The notes: generated from the letters alone by a model not told the origin. A DNA stretch of 44,219 bases from Clostridiales bacterium (GCA_031270945.1 JAISWZ010000031.1:1-44219), one strand, 5' to 3'; shown: positions 34,655-43,755, counted from the stretch's first letter. Made by a program: numbers and translations.

Positions 34655-34795
34655 GTGATAAGCCAGGCTGTCTTTTGCCTCTGGTCAATATACGATGTAT
34701 ATCGTCAAAAGATTACTGTCAGGCTAGTTGACGGTTTTCTGGAAATGCACATGAAGGATGAAGATCGCTGGACTTTAAAAGATTTGTTGAATTAA
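34655..34795 (+). CDS. Possible short protein or gene remnant
   Basis: 46 codons from a GTG start, ending two bases before a strong hairpin. The end (VRLVDGFLEMHMKDEDRW then TLKDLLN) has a protein-like composition, but no ribosome binding site is visible and the frame is closed upstream by stops. Likely the C-terminus of a lost gene, or chance. Confidence 0.25.
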   Translation: MISQAVFCLWSIYDVYRQKITVRLVDGFLEMHMKDEDRWTLKDLLN

Positions 34796-34797
34796 AA

Positions 34798-34829
34798 AAC
34801 CAGCCTGGTGCGCATGCGCCAGGCTGGTT
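34798..34829. terminator. Strong hairpin, bidirectional
   Basis: AACCAGCCTGG-TGCGCATGCG-CCAGGCTGGTT. On the minus strand TTTTTTAATT follows, an intrinsic terminator signature. On the plus strand TTGGGGTTTTGG-type DNA follows. Confidence 0.7.
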
Positions 34830-34912
34830 TGGGGTTTTGGTTTTGGGTTTTGGTTTTGTTTTTTGGGTTTTTGGGTTTTTGGGTTTGGTTTTAGGGTTTG
34901 TTTTTTCGCTTG
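34830..34912 (+). repeat. TTTTGGG-type low-complexity tract
   Basis: About 80 bases of repeated GGGTTTT, GGTTTT and GGGTTTTT, resembling a telomere-like G-run sequence with several possible four-run quadruplexes. Confidence 0.7.
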
Positions 34913-34939
34913 GCTTTTCAAGGCTTTAATGGTTTGGTC

Positions 34940-34981
34940 TGCCTAACAAAAGACGGGCGTCAACCCGCCCTTTGTTAGGCA
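34940..34981 (-). terminator. Long hairpin downstream of mgtA
   Basis: TGCCTAACAAA...TTTGTTAGGCA with an inner GGGCG/CGCCC-like stem and loop TCAA. It lies 170 bases past the mgtA stop. Confidence 0.55.
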
Positions 34982-35149
34982 CTTAAACTTTTTGCTCTCT
35001 TATAACTCCAGGGAATCACAGTTATCCCATAAACGCTCCAATCATATTAACGCTTCTGCACTTAAGAGCGATACCGCTCGCAGCGCAAACATAGCGCAAT
35101 CATCACGGCTTTAAGCTAAAGCGCATTCACAACTCCGCGCTTTGAAACA
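34982..35149. other. Gap before the mgtA stop, nothing recognised
   Basis: Mixed-composition DNA between the hairpin and the mgtA stop codon; no ORF or motif seen. Confidence 0.35.
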
Positions 35150-37795
35150 TCAAATCCACTCATTGTACCTGCGGATATAGTAAACCTTTATCATCTGCAC
35201 CGCTATGGCGTAGAGCATGAGCAGCCCCAGAACGCAGGGGATATACAGCCCTGAAATGGGGGCCATGTCCAGCGCGTCCCCTATTATGGTGTAGGGAATG
35301 GCAAGGCCGGCAAGGCTTACCCCTATTGTTGAAACAAGAAGCGGGAGCGCGGCTCGGCTTTCGATAAAGGGCACTTTGGCGGAGCGGATAAGGTGAACTA
35401 TAAGGGTCTGGGAAAGAAGGCCCATGATAAACCATCCGGTCTGGAAGTAGCTCTGTGAGAAATCAGTGCCGTTGTAGCGGAATACAAAGTAAAGGGTCAA
35501 AAAGGCCAAAATGTCAAAGAGGGATGAAACGGGGCCAAGGTGATACATGAACCTTGCGATGCCCTTTGCGTTCCACTTCTGCGGCTTCCTCAGGTACTCC
35601 TCGTCCATCCGGTCAAGGGGGATCGCTATCTGGGAAAAGTCGTAGAGCAGGTTTTGGGTAAGGATCTGGATCGGAAGCATGGGGAGAAACGGCAGGAAAA
35701 CCGAAGCCGCAAGTATCGAAAACATGTTTCCGAAGTTTCCGGAGCAGGCCATCTTGATGTACTTGACAATGTTCCCGAAGGTGCGGCGGCCTTCAACCAC
35801 GCCTTCTTCAAGAACCATGAGGGACTTCTCCAAAAGGATGATGTGGGCGCTCTCTTTGGCTATGTCAACCGCTGAGTCGACAGATATGCCCACGTCTGAT
35901 TGGTGAAGGGCAGGGGCGTCATTTATTCCGTCTCCCATGTACCCGATCACGTGCCCGTTCTCTTGCATGAGCCTGACAACCCTGGCCTTTTGGGCTGGGG
36001 ACAGCTTGGCGTAAAGGTTTACTCTTTCAGTCAAGACCTTCAGCTCGTCATCGCTTATGGTCTCTATGTCTGCTCCAAGCAGGACCTCATCAGCTTCAAG
36101 CCCGACTTTTCCGCAAACGGATATGGCTACCTTTTCGTTGTCTCCAGTAAGGACTGCAACCCTGACTCCATGCCCCTTCAAAGCAGCTATGGCTTGCTTC
36201 GCTGAATCCTTTGGCGGATCCAGGAAGGCCACAAAGCCCATGAGCACCATTTCGGTTTCGTCAGCAGGGCTGAAGACGCCTACATCGGACACTTCGTTCT
36301 TCTGGGCTACAGCTATGACCCTGAGCCCGCCTTCGTTAAGCCTGCCCGAAAGCTCCAGCGCTTCATTCCTCAGGCTGTCTGTTATGGCATGCGCCTCGCC
36401 TTGGTACAGAGCGTAGTTGCAGATGTTAAGCATTTCCTCTACCGCGCCCTTAGTGATCAGCTGCCTCTTTCCGCAATCGTCTTCAAGAACTACAGACATG
36501 CGGCGGCGGTTGAAATCAAAAGGGATCTCATCCAGCTTGCGGTAGGTGCGGAACCAGTCCATGTGGTTCTCTTTCCTGGCTCTTTCTATGATAGCCAGGT
36601 CCATCATGTTTTTCATGCCTGTCTGAAAGTAGCTGTTCAGGAAGGCGTGCTTTAGGACAGCCCTGTCGTCGTTTCCGTGAACGTCCAGGTACCGCTCCAG
36701 TATTATCTTGTCCTCGGTCAAAGTCCCGGTCTTGTCTGTGCAAAGGATGTCCATGGCCCCAAAGCTCTGTATCGAGCTCAGGTTCTTGACTATGGTCTTT
36801 CTCTTGGCCATTGACAAGGCACCTTTTGCAAGGGTGCTGGTCATAATCATCGGCAGGAGCTCAGGCGTAATGCCAACGGCGACTGACAAGGCGAAAAGGA
36901 GGGAGCTAACCCAGTCCTTTTTAGTCAGGCCATTCACCAGGAATATCACTGGCACCATCACGACCATGAGCCTCAGAAGCAGTGAGCTTACATCCGCTAT
37001 GCCTTTTTCGAATGAGGTTTGCGCTTTCTTTCCCGTGAGCTCCCTAGCCAGGAGCCCCAGGTAGGTTTTGCTGCCGGTGGCTATCACTATCGCCCTTGCT
37101 GAGCCGCTTACCACGTTCGTGCCCATGAAGCCCATGTTGGCGGCCTCAAGCGCCGACTTCGGCGGCGCCTTTATTGACTGGAACTTCTCCACAGGCTCGC
37201 TCTCGCCCGTCAAGGCGGCTTGCCCTATGAACAAGTCTTTCGCTGTCAGTATCCTTAGATCAGCCGGAAGCATGTCGCCAGCGGACAGCGCTACAATGTC
37301 CCCTGGAACAATTTCTGACATGGGAATTTCCTGCATCTTTCCGTCCCGAAGAGCAGACGCGTTTGACGAGACCATTTCCTTGAGCTTGCTGGCCGCCCTG
37401 TCGCTGCGAAACTCCTGGAAGAACTGCACCAGCCCTGAAATCAGAACCAGGCTCAGGATTATCGTAAGCGTCGCATAGCTCCTGTCACCGCCGTACAGAG
37501 TCTCCGTCAAGAATGACACCGCCGCCACAAGCAGCAGCACCAGGCTGAAGGGGCTCGTAAATGACAGAAGGAGCCTGAGCGCAACAGGCTGCTCCTTGCT
37601 CTGCTCAATGATGTTCTCGCCTTTCTCGTCTAAAACCTCTTCTGCCCGCTCAGCTGAGAACCCTTCCGCTGTGGTGTCGTATGCCATGTAAAGCTGGTCA
37701 TCCGTGAGTATGCTTGAGAGGAGTATTTCCCTCTCCATCTGCCTCCGCTCCAAAACGCGGATCTGCTCTGTCTTTGACGCTTTTTTCCTTGACAC
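35150..37795 (-). CDS. mgtA: Magnesium-transporting P-type ATPase
   Basis: About 881 residues from GTG 37795, preceded by AAGGCGG; the longer frame to 37843 is possible. It imports Mg2+ across the membrane, driven by ATP. Visible: GDIVALSAGDMLPADLRIL and LTGESEPVEKF in the actuator domain, the phosphorylation motif CTDKTGTLT with D354, FDFNRRRMSV, LTGDNEKVA, and the hinge GYMGDGINDAPALHQSDVGI. The helices after it include the type IIIB MgtA features NLLYDFSQIAIPLDRMD. Length and domain order are normal. Single gene. I could not find an M-box riboswitch in the 500-bp leader. Confidence 0.96.
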   Translation of the reverse strand: MSRKKASKTEQIRVLERRQMEREILLSSILTDDQLYMAYDTTAEGFSAERAEEVLDEKGENIIEQSKEQPVALRLLLSFTSPFSLVLLLVAAVSFLTETLYGGDRSYATLTIILSLVLISGLVQFFQEFRSDRAASKLKEMVSSNASALRDGKMQEIPMSEIVPGDIVALSAGDMLPADLRILTAKDLFIGQAALTGESEPVEKFQSIKAPPKSALEAANMGFMGTNVVSGSARAIVIATGSKTYLGLLARELTGKKAQTSFEKGIADVSSLLLRLMVVMVPVIFLVNGLTKKDWVSSLLFALSVAVGITPELLPMIMTSTLAKGALSMAKRKTIVKNLSSIQSFGAMDILCTDKTGTLTEDKIILERYLDVHGNDDRAVLKHAFLNSYFQTGMKNMMDLAIIERARKENHMDWFRTYRKLDEIPFDFNRRRMSVVLEDDCGKRQLITKGAVEEMLNICNYALYQGEAHAITDSLRNEALELSGRLNEGGLRVIAVAQKNEVSDVGVFSPADETEMVLMGFVAFLDPPKDSAKQAIAALKGHGVRVAVLTGDNEKVAISVCGKVGLEADEVLLGADIETISDDELKVLTERVNLYAKLSPAQKARVVRLMQENGHVIGYMGDGINDAPALHQSDVGISVDSAVDIAKESAHIILLEKSLMVLEEGVVEGRRTFGNIVKYIKMACSGNFGNMFSILAASVFLPFLPMLPIQILTQNLLYDFSQIAIPLDRMDEEYLRKPQKWNAKGIARFMYHLGPVSSLFDILAFLTLYFVFRYNGTDFSQSYFQTGWFIMGLLSQTLIVHLIRSAKVPFIESRAALPLLVSTIGVSLAGLAIPYTIIGDALDMAPISGLYIPCVLGLLMLYAIAVQMIKVYYIRRYNEWI

Positions 37796-38280
37796 GATAA
37801 AACACCGCCTTTGCAGTATTTTACCCTCAAAGCTTGAACCCAATGGCCCTAAGCAAAGGAAAAATACTTCAAGCGGTGTCTGGATTTAAAGATTGCGGCA
37901 AAGGCCTTGGCAGCGGATATCGCAAAAGAACCAAAACTAGAAGGGCATGCCAGCCGGCCCGCCATTGGCGAGCCCATTATGCCTATATCTAGCCTAGCTG
38001 ATTTGTGACTCAAACGATCATGCAATCTTCCCTTCTTGGCCGCATCCGGCAATCCAACACTGGCCCCTTGCGGGGCACGGCCCGTCCCGATCGAGGATGA
38101 GCCGGCTTGAAGTCTTTTCCGTTCCCCTGCTACTTCGAGGGTGGTCTTCCTTGCTCATCTTTTCTCACCTCTATGGGATAATTGGGAGATATCCTAAAAA
38201 TCATGGCTTATGCTCAGCAAAAGCGCCGCTGATCCGCCTTGCGTTTTGGATATCTCTAGGCCTTGCCGATTCCAGCCCCC
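37796..38280. other. mgtA leader and intergenic region
   Basis: About 480 bp with GC-rich inverted repeats (CCCCTTGCGGGGC, ~38067-38079, and GGCCCGCCATTGGCGAGCCC, ~37957-37976). Its length suggests a regulated leader for mgtA on the minus strand, but it does not match the M-box pattern I know. No gene. Confidence 0.4.
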
Positions 38281-38302
38281 AAGGCGCGCGCCCGCGCGCC
38301 TT
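38281..38302 (-). terminator. GC hairpin after rpmE
   Basis: AAGGCGCGCG-CC-CGCGCGCCTT, a 10-bp stem 12 bases beyond the rpmE stop on the minus strand; no T tract. Confidence 0.6.
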
Positions 38303-38313
38303 GTATGTTAGGC

Positions 38314-38565
38314 TTACGCGTTGCCAAGGTTGTATTTCTTCCTGAATTTCTCCACCCTTCCGCCAGCCTCGACCAAAAGCTTCTGGCTGCCGGTGTAGAA
38401 GGGGTGGCACTTGGAGCATACCTCGACGCGAATCTCAGGCTTCGTTGAGCCTGTGACAAACTCGTTGCCGCAGTTGCACCTGACCTTGCACTGAAAATAC
38501 TTTGGATGCAGGCTCTCTTTCTCTTTCTTTTTATCTTTCTCGTTCTCTTTCCCTTTCTCTTTCAA
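38314..38565 (-). CDS. rpmE: Ribosomal protein bL31, N-terminally extended
   Basis: 83 residues from TTG 38565, with GAGGTGA about eight bases upstream. From residue 18 it matches bL31: [43 protein letters not shown] and [11 protein letters not shown]. The four cysteines of the zinc-binding form are present (one in QCKV or RCNC, then CNC and CSKC). Residues 1-17 are only K, E, D, N, G and S ([17 protein letters not shown]), an extension not in usual bL31, encoded by a pyrimidine-rich tract on the plus strand. It sits downstream of rho, the usual Firmicute arrangement. Confidence 0.94.
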   Translation of the reverse strand: MKEKGKENEKDKKKEKESLHPKYFQCKVRCNCGNEFVTGSTKPEIRVEVCSKCHPFYTGSQKLLVEAGGRVEKFRKKYNLGNA

Positions 38566-38656
38566 GTCAGCTCACCTCTTTCATGACGTATTTGAGCGCC
38601 TAGCGCACAACATGGATTATACCACGCGCCAAAGCAAATTTCAACCTTTGATTTTG
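38566..38656. other. Gap between rpmE and the subtype-C repeat
   Basis: Part of the 497-bp rpmE-rho gap; contains the rpmE ribosome binding site and otherwise nothing recognised. Confidence 0.35.
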
Positions 38657-38779
38657 GAGCGTATCCCAAAAGCTATTATGGCAAACACTTCCGGCTTTGA
38701 TAGCTGAGCGGCAGAGGCCCGACTGGCTTCTGAGGCGGGTAGCGATAGTTTGCCAGAATAAATTCATTTGGGATATGTA
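38657..38779. repeat. MITE-like element, subtype C
   Basis: Family ends GAGCGTATCCCAAAA and CATTTGGGATATG enclose a different interior: CTATTATGGCAAAC pairs imperfectly with GATAGTTTGCCAGAATAA. A third sequence class with the same terminal repeats. Confidence 0.65.
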
Positions 38780-38937
38780 ATTGAGATGCTTGAGTGAGGC
38801 ATGCTGGCGAATGCTTTGAGGCACAGCGATTTGAGCGATCATCAGTATTCTATGCGCTCGCCGTTAGCGATGCTTCAGCAAAAGCTGCAGAAACAAAAAT
38901 GAAAAACAATGCTTCAGCTGAAATCTAAGAAACAAAA

Positions 38938-38998
38938 ATGAAAAAGAAAAAAACCCCAAAACCCAAAAACCAAAAACCAAAACCCAAAAACGGCAAAA
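38938..38998 (-). repeat. TTTTGGG-type tract downstream of rho
   Basis: On the minus strand GGGTTTTGCCGTTTTTGGG followed by further GGTTTTTGG and GGGGTTTTTTTC units. Same type as the tract at 34830 and lying in the direction of rho transcription, after an imperfect AAGCTTGGCTCG hairpin. Confidence 0.65.
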
Positions 38999-39062
38999 CC
39001 CAAGCTCGGCCCAATAGGCCAACCAAGCGAATCGAGCCAAGCTTAAGCTTTCCCTGGCCTTG

Positions 39063-41087
39063 CTATTTGATCTTGTCCAAGGACAGTATGCTGTTGACAA
39101 ACTCAACGTTGTGGATTGTCTTAACCAGGATTTCAGTGACTTGCTCATTTACCTCGATGGTTGAGAGCTTGCTGGAGAGCCTTCTTATGAGGTATACGGC
39201 GTCAAGCTCTTGCTGGGTGAGCAGGTTTTCCTCTCTGCGGGTGCCTGAGCGGATAATGTCAATGGCGGGGAACACGCGCTTCTCGGAGAGCCTTCTGTCA
39301 AGGACAAGTTCCATGTTGCCGGTGCCCTTGAACTCTTCAAATATTACGTCGTCCATTTTGCTTCCCGTGTCAATGAGCGCGGTCGCGAGTATTGTGAGCG
39401 AGCCGCCGTTTTCTATGTTCCTGGCTGCGCCAAAGAATTTTTTCGGCATGTAAAGGGCGGCTGGATCGAGCCCTCCTGAAAGGGTTCTGCCAGAGGGCGG
39501 GATTGTTAGGTTGTAGGCTCTCGAAAGCCTGGTTATGGAGTCAAGAAGTATGACGAGATCCTTGCCTTGCTCGGCAAGGCGCTTTGCCCTTTCAAGAACC
39601 ATTTCAGCCACCCGCTTGTGGTGCTCGGGCTGCTCGTCGAATGTGGAGTAAACAACGTCCACGTTCTTGCCTATGATGGATCTCTGCATGTCAGTGACTT
39701 CTTCAGGGCGCTCGTCAATCAGCAGCACAATAAGGCATATGTCAGGGTGGTTGGTGACAATGGAGTTCGCTATCTTTTTCAGAAGGACGGTCTTTCCGGC
39801 CTTGGGCGGAGCGACAATCATGCCTCTCTGCCCCTTGCCTATCGGGGCTATGAGATCTATGAGCCTGGAAGAAAGTTCGTGCTGGGTAGTTTCGAGATGG
39901 ATTTTCTCTGTGGGGAAAATGGGGACAAGCTCTTCGAAACTGGGCCTTTTGGATGCGGCTTCAGGGGGATCGTTATTGACTGACTTCACAAACAGCAGGG
40001 CGCTGTACTTTTCGCCTTCTTTGGGGATGCGGATTGTGCCCTCAACCATGTCGCCAGTCTTGAGGCTGAAGCGCCTTATCTGGGAGGGCGAGATGTAGAT
40101 GTCCTTGGTTCCCGGCAGGAAGTTCTCTCTGCGCAGGAATCCGTATCCGTCAGGGTGTATCTCCAAGACTCCGCGCTCTATGATTCCGGAGTCAAGGCTT
40201 TCCTTTGTTACGCGCGGCAATATCGGCGCAGGGCGCGGCGCTTCTTCTTCCTCAACGGCAACCAGGGCTGGGATCGGCAGCAGGACAGCGTCGCTATCCG
40301 GCTCCGCTTGCGCTTCAGGCCTAGGGTAAACTTTCGGCCTTGCAGGATCCGCAAATTTTGACTCGGGCTTTGGCACGTATGAGGGCTTGATTGGATCGGC
40401 AACAGGCTTTATTGGCTCGATTGGAGTGAAAGCGGGCTTGATTGGCTCTATTGGCAAGACGGGCTTTACAGCTTCGACTGGAGCTAAAGCGGGCTTTATT
40501 GATTCGATTGGAACAGAGGCGGGCTTGATTGCCTCGACTGGAGCAACGGCAGGCTTGATTGCCTCAACTGGAGCAACGGCGGGCTTTTTTGGCTCGGGCT
40601 TTGCGGGCTCAACTGGGATCGGATCAGGCTTTTTAGCCTCTGGCTTTGGCGCTTCGACCGGAGCCGGAGCCGGATCTGCCTTTTTGTCTTCTTCCATGGC
40701 AGGCGCTGGCGCAACTTTGTCTTTGGCTCTTGTGTATTTGCGCTTTGCTGGCGCTGGCGCGGGCTCTGGCGACTTGGCGGCCGCTTTGGGCGCTTCGGCT
40801 TGGGCGTCAGGAAATTCTAGCGCTTGCTGCTCCAAATCCGATGAGCTGCCAAGGATCATGTCGATTGCCTCGCGCGTGAGCACGTCGCTGCTGAGCTTTT
40901 TGAGCTCAGCCAAAAGCTCCGCCTTTTTGTGCTTGGAATAGCCTTTTACGCCTAGCCCTCTTGCAATCTTGCGGAGATCAAAGATTCCTAGCTTTTCGAT
41001 TCCTAGCTTATCGAGCTCTAGCTTTTCGATTCCTAGCTTATCGAGCTCTAGCTTATCGATCCCCAACTCATTCGTTTCAATGTCCAA
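39063..41087 (-). CDS. rho: Transcription termination factor Rho with long low-complexity linker
   Basis: 674 residues (usual Rho is ~420) from TTG 41087; AAGGAG lies eight bases upstream. Residues 1-30 are a repeat of [11 protein letters not shown] Rho_N domain follows ([24 protein letters not shown]). About 200 residues of A, P, E and K repeats then form a linker (APVEAIKP-type units). The cold-shock RNA-binding domain is at [15 protein letters not shown], and the ATPase has [25 protein letters not shown], the [10 protein letters not shown] arginine region and [21 protein letters not shown]. It unwinds RNA from RNA polymerase. Core residues look intact, so it should be functional. It lies upstream of rpmE. 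Confidence 0.95.
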   Translation of the reverse strand: MDIETNELGIDKLELDKLGIEKLELDKLGIEKLGIFDLRKIARGLGVKGYSKHKKAELLAELKKLSSDVLTREAIDMILGSSSDLEQQALEFPDAQAEAPKAAAKSPEPAPAPAKRKYTRAKDKVAPAPAMEEDKKADPAPAPVEAPKPEAKKPDPIPVEPAKPEPKKPAVAPVEAIKPAVAPVEAIKPASVPIESIKPALAPVEAVKPVLPIEPIKPAFTPIEPIKPVADPIKPSYVPKPESKFADPARPKVYPRPEAQAEPDSDAVLLPIPALVAVEEEEAPRPAPILPRVTKESLDSGIIERGVLEIHPDGYGFLRRENFLPGTKDIYISPSQIRRFSLKTGDMVEGTIRIPKEGEKYSALLFVKSVNNDPPEAASKRPSFEELVPIFPTEKIHLETTQHELSSRLIDLIAPIGKGQRGMIVAPPKAGKTVLLKKIANSIVTNHPDICLIVLLIDERPEEVTDMQRSIIGKNVDVVYSTFDEQPEHHKRVAEMVLERAKRLAEQGKDLVILLDSITRLSRAYNLTIPPSGRTLSGGLDPAALYMPKKFFGAARNIENGGSLTILATALIDTGSKMDDVIFEEFKGTGNMELVLDRRLSEKRVFPAIDIIRSGTRREENLLTQQELDAVYLIRRLSSKLSTIEVNEQVTEILVKTIHNVEFVNSILSLDKIK
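40989..41062. repeat. 30-bp tandem repeat inside the rho 5' end
   Basis: TAGCTTTTCGATTCCTAGCT plus TATCGAGCTC, about 2.4 units, encoding the ten-residue [10 protein letters not shown] repeat of the Rho N-terminus on the minus strand. Confidence 0.8.
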
Positions 41088-41177
41088 TAGTTCATCTCCT
41101 TATGCCTGGGCGAGAAAACTGGGTTTTGGCGCACAGGCGAAATTTATGGCGCTAAAGGCGCATCCCGAGATTTTTGG

Positions 41178-41261
41178 ATGGATTTATTAGATAGATTTAT
41201 CGTGAATAGATTTATTAGATAGATTTATTGTGAATAGATTTATTAGATAGATTTATCCTGG
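41178..41261. repeat. 28-bp tandem repeat in the rho leader
   Basis: Three units of ATAGATTTATTAGATAGATT plus TATTGTGA, ending about 90 bases before the rho start codon on the minus strand; units differ at one to four positions. Confidence 0.8.
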
Positions 41262-41335
41262 ACAGATCAATTCTAGATAGACCCATAAATCAATTGGGCA
41301 TGCGCTTAAAGCAAAAAAATCAGTTAAGGCGGTTT

Positions 41336-41364
41336 GCCCGCAAGCAAGATTTACGCTTGCGGGC
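41336..41364 (-). terminator. Hairpin after the LysM gene
   Basis: GCCCGCAAGC-AAGATTTAC-GCTTGCGGGC, 10-bp perfect stem about 115 bases past the LysM gene stop on the minus strand. No T run. Confidence 0.5.
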
Positions 41365-41478
41365 CCATATGCCCGTATCAGGAAAACATAGTAAATTTAC
41401 CTCGCGGGCCAAAACCTGAGTGAAAAGCGCAGTTGTTCTCATTTAAATAAGCGCAAAACCCGTTTATGGCGTACGCTT

Positions 41479-42312
41479 TTACTCGCCTGCCTCTGCTTCG
41501 CCAGACTCATCGACTGGCGGAGCGTTTGGATCTGCGACTATAAGCGTCTTGCCTTGCTGGATCTTGTCGTCTGTCAGCGCGTTCCATTCCATCAGGTTGG
41601 TAACTGAGACATCAAACTTTACGGCGATTCCGCCTAAGGTGTCGCCGCTTTCGATAACGTAGGTAGTCTGGCCGGAGGGGGTTGAGCCGTCGAAGTACGC
41701 GCCCCTGGTCATCTGGGCCCTGAGCTCTTCGATCTCCCTGGAGAGCTTGTCAGCCTCTCTTTTGTTTTCCTCTCCGACTGCCACGGCAGCCTGGTAGGCT
41801 TCTTCAGTGTAGCGGTTTTTCATTTCTGCTTGGGCGGTTTCGAGCTCGGTTGTGACGTTGTTGATTTTGAAGACCAGCACGGCCAGGACGCAAATGAAGA
41901 TAAGGGACAGGGACGCTATGATGATTTTGAGAGGGGCTGTATTGTCCTCAGTCTCGTACTCATCGTACTCGTCAGTAGGCGCCACCTGATGGTAGCGAGG
42001 CGCGCCTTCCCGATGATCCTCCACGTCTTCAGGTTCCTTCGCCCTGGGTCTTGGGCCGGAATCCTTCTTGGGCCGCTTGGATGACAGCGAGATGGGCTCG
42101 GGCTCCTTCCGTGGGCGCCAATCCAGCTCCTCGGCCTGAGCTGTCCGTCTTTTGCCCAAGTCGATTGGCATGCTGCTGTAGTCGGCCTGCTCCTCCTCAT
42201 AGTCGTAATCGTCATCGTCAACATCGGCGGCCTCGATAGGCTCGTCCACCGGCCCGGTCTCATCATAGTCCAACTTAATGCCGGAATCCTTGTCAAAGCG
42301 TTCGTCTTTCAA
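41479..42312 (-). CDS. Single-pass membrane protein with acidic N-terminus, coiled coil and LysM domain
   Basis: About 277 residues from TTG 42312 (GGAGG seven bases upstream). Residues ~1-125 are acidic and disordered (DDDDYDYEEEQADY) with K- and R-rich patches. A membrane helix follows (IIIASLSLIFICVLAVLVF, residues ~130-148), then a coiled coil (TELETAQAEMKNRYTEEAY, ADKLSREIEELRAQM). A C-terminal LysM lies at YVIESGDTLGGIAVKFDVSVTNLMEWN (residues ~220-265) and binds peptidoglycan sugars. The N-terminus is inside the cell and LysM outside, a bridge between cytoplasm and wall. A role in division or wall assembly is inferred. It lies upstream of rho on the same strand. Confidence 0.85.
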   Translation of the reverse strand: MKDERFDKDSGIKLDYDETGPVDEPIEAADVDDDDYDYEEEQADYSSMPIDLGKRRTAQAEELDWRPRKEPEPISLSSKRPKKDSGPRPRAKEPEDVEDHREGAPRYHQVAPTDEYDEYETEDNTAPLKIIIASLSLIFICVLAVLVFKINNVTTELETAQAEMKNRYTEEAYQAAVAVGEENKREADKLSREIEELRAQMTRGAYFDGSTPSGQTTYVIESGDTLGGIAVKFDVSVTNLMEWNALTDDKIQQGKTLIVADPNAPPVDESGEAEAGE

Positions 42313-43071
42313 TTTAACACCTCCGCATGCCGCAATGCCGCAACGAGGCATTTGCGGGCCCATCTTGCACAAGTTAAGCCCGAATCCCTACAGATCATTT
42401 TATTATGGAATTCACTGCATGTCAATAAAATATCTTCGAAGAAAACGCCGACAAATTCCTCAAAAATCCCGCTTTATATAGCAATAAGGACAGCGAATGC
42501 TATGATTCAAGCGCCATAGACAGGGGCCAAATTCTGATCTTTGAGGGTCAGCGCCTATAGGGCGTCGGGATTTGCTCTATTGTTTGAGGCGCATGATCTT
42601 TATTTATATATTGCGTTTTCTTGCGCAAAATATACAGCTTTGCAGTATATACAAGGGCTTTGGCGCATTATGCGCATATCGGGATTTATGGCAGTCATTT
42701 CCTGAGACTAACGTCAAGTTTGCTTAAAGCTTGGAATGGCAAAAATTGCTTTGCGAGAGCGCAACTATGCGCTCCAGGAGCGAATAGCTGCTTTCTATAG
42801 GTACAGACGCCTATGAGTATGCTGATGATTGATATAATTTGGAAATATTGCGAGACGGAATACAACTGTGACGCTACTTCTAGCGACAAAAAATCCAAAC
42901 AATACTTATCGCTAGCATTCATTCGCCTACGGCTGGCAGCCGATTTTTAAAGTTTTGGTAATGCAAAGCTCGTTCTGACATATCTTTGCAGTAGGGCAAT
43001 TCGGGTTCAGCGCCTAGCAGGCGCTGGCGCTCGTCTCACAGAGGAAAAACGCGAGAAAAACCGAAGAAATC
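42313..43071. other. Intergenic region, no credible gene
   Basis: Mostly AT-rich. A CAGCGCC-TGCTA-GGCGCTG hairpin lies at ~43011-43029, beyond the small ORF at 43072. A 75-codon frame at 42695-42922 (minus) has no ribosome binding site and is not called. Confidence 0.4.
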
Positions 43072-43179
43072 CTATAGAATAGCGAAAAATGCAATTATAA
43101 CTTTAATGGTTAGTCCAATCAAAACAGGGAAAGGCAGCCATTTTGCGCGAATCTTTAGTCTTTTGATTTGTTTTGCAAT
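43072..43179 (-). CDS. Candidate 35-residue membrane peptide with ATT start
   Basis: The frame reads as a basic amphipathic head (AKQIKRLKIRAKW) and one hydrophobic helix (VLIGLTIKVIIAFFAIL), then stop. AAGAGG (43185-43190) is five bases from an ATT codon that would be the start, and TATAAT lies upstream at 43211-43216. No ATG, GTG or TTG is available in this frame. A frame extension to the promoter adds CFHCKEV. The pieces fit a real small gene but remain unproven. Confidence 0.3.
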   Translation of the reverse strand: MAKQIKRLKIRAKWLPFPVLIGLTIKVIIAFFAIL

Positions 43180-43210
43180 AATAACCTCTTTACAATGAAA
43201 GCAGACCTGT

Positions 43211-43238
43211 ATTATACTTAATTCAACGCATAAGCCAA
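43211..43238 (-). promoter_or_regulatory. Candidate promoter of the small membrane peptide
   Basis: TTGGCT and TATAAT separated by 16 bases on the minus strand; the -35 part lies in the first unit of the 54-bp repeat. Confidence 0.4.
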
Positions 43239-43386
43239 AAGAAATTTGGCTTGCGTCTTTAGCGCCTCATACTCATTAAACGCATAAGCCAAAAGAAGTT
43301 TGGCTTGCGTCTTTAGCGCCTAACACTTAATAAACGCATAAGCCGGAAGAAGTTTGGCTTATGGCTATAGCGCCTTTGGAAAAAAT
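43225..43386. repeat. 54-bp tandem hairpin repeat, three units
   Basis: Units begin AACGCATAAGCC at 43225, 43279 and 43333. Each forms a hairpin ACGCATAAGCCAAA...TTTGGCTTGCGT, then CTTTAGCGCCT. The third unit has changes on both arms (GCCGGA and TATGGC). Confidence 0.8.
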
Positions 43387-43626
43387 CCCAAGCGCCGCGA
43401 AATTTGCGCGTCTTTGGTTTTTGGATAATGTTTATGGCGCTGACTGGCAATATGCAGATTGATTGCGTGACCGGCGCAAGGCCTGGCGGCGTGAGGATAT
43501 TTCACAGGCCAACGCGAAACTTCCCTGAGATTATGCCGGAACCACTTTTCTGACCAGCGCTTTAGAACATGCCAGTGGTGCTCACGAGCGAAAGCGTCAA
43601 GCATTTTGCTGATGTTTTAGCTCTAA

Positions 43627-43755
43627 GAGCATATCCCAAAATTATATCCGAGGCGCCGAAAAAATCCGGGTGTTTGCTCGAAGAAGCCCGAGAAAACTAG
43701 TTGAAGCATTCGCCAGGATTTTTTCGGCGCCATTTCGGAAATTTGGGATATGCTC
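43627..43755. repeat. MITE-like element, subtype A long form
   Basis: GAGCATATCCCAAAATT to AATTTGGGATATGCTC, 129 bp, interior GGCGCCGAAAAAATCC paired with GGATTTTTTCGGCGCC, plus a centre (TTTGCTCGAAGAAGCCCGAG) missing in the short form. Confidence 0.85.

Noticed and set aside
37796-38100. M-box magnesium riboswitch upstream of mgtA
   Set aside because: The leader has the right place and length, but the conserved core blocks I know are not present on the minus strand.
42695-42922. 75-codon minus-strand frame
   Set aside because: No ribosome binding site, no family resemblance, and composition like the surrounding non-coding DNA.
43365-43604. 79-codon minus-strand frame (MLDAFAREHHWHVLKRW)
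   Set aside because: Starts next to a MITE-like copy, runs into the 54-bp repeat, and has no start signal.
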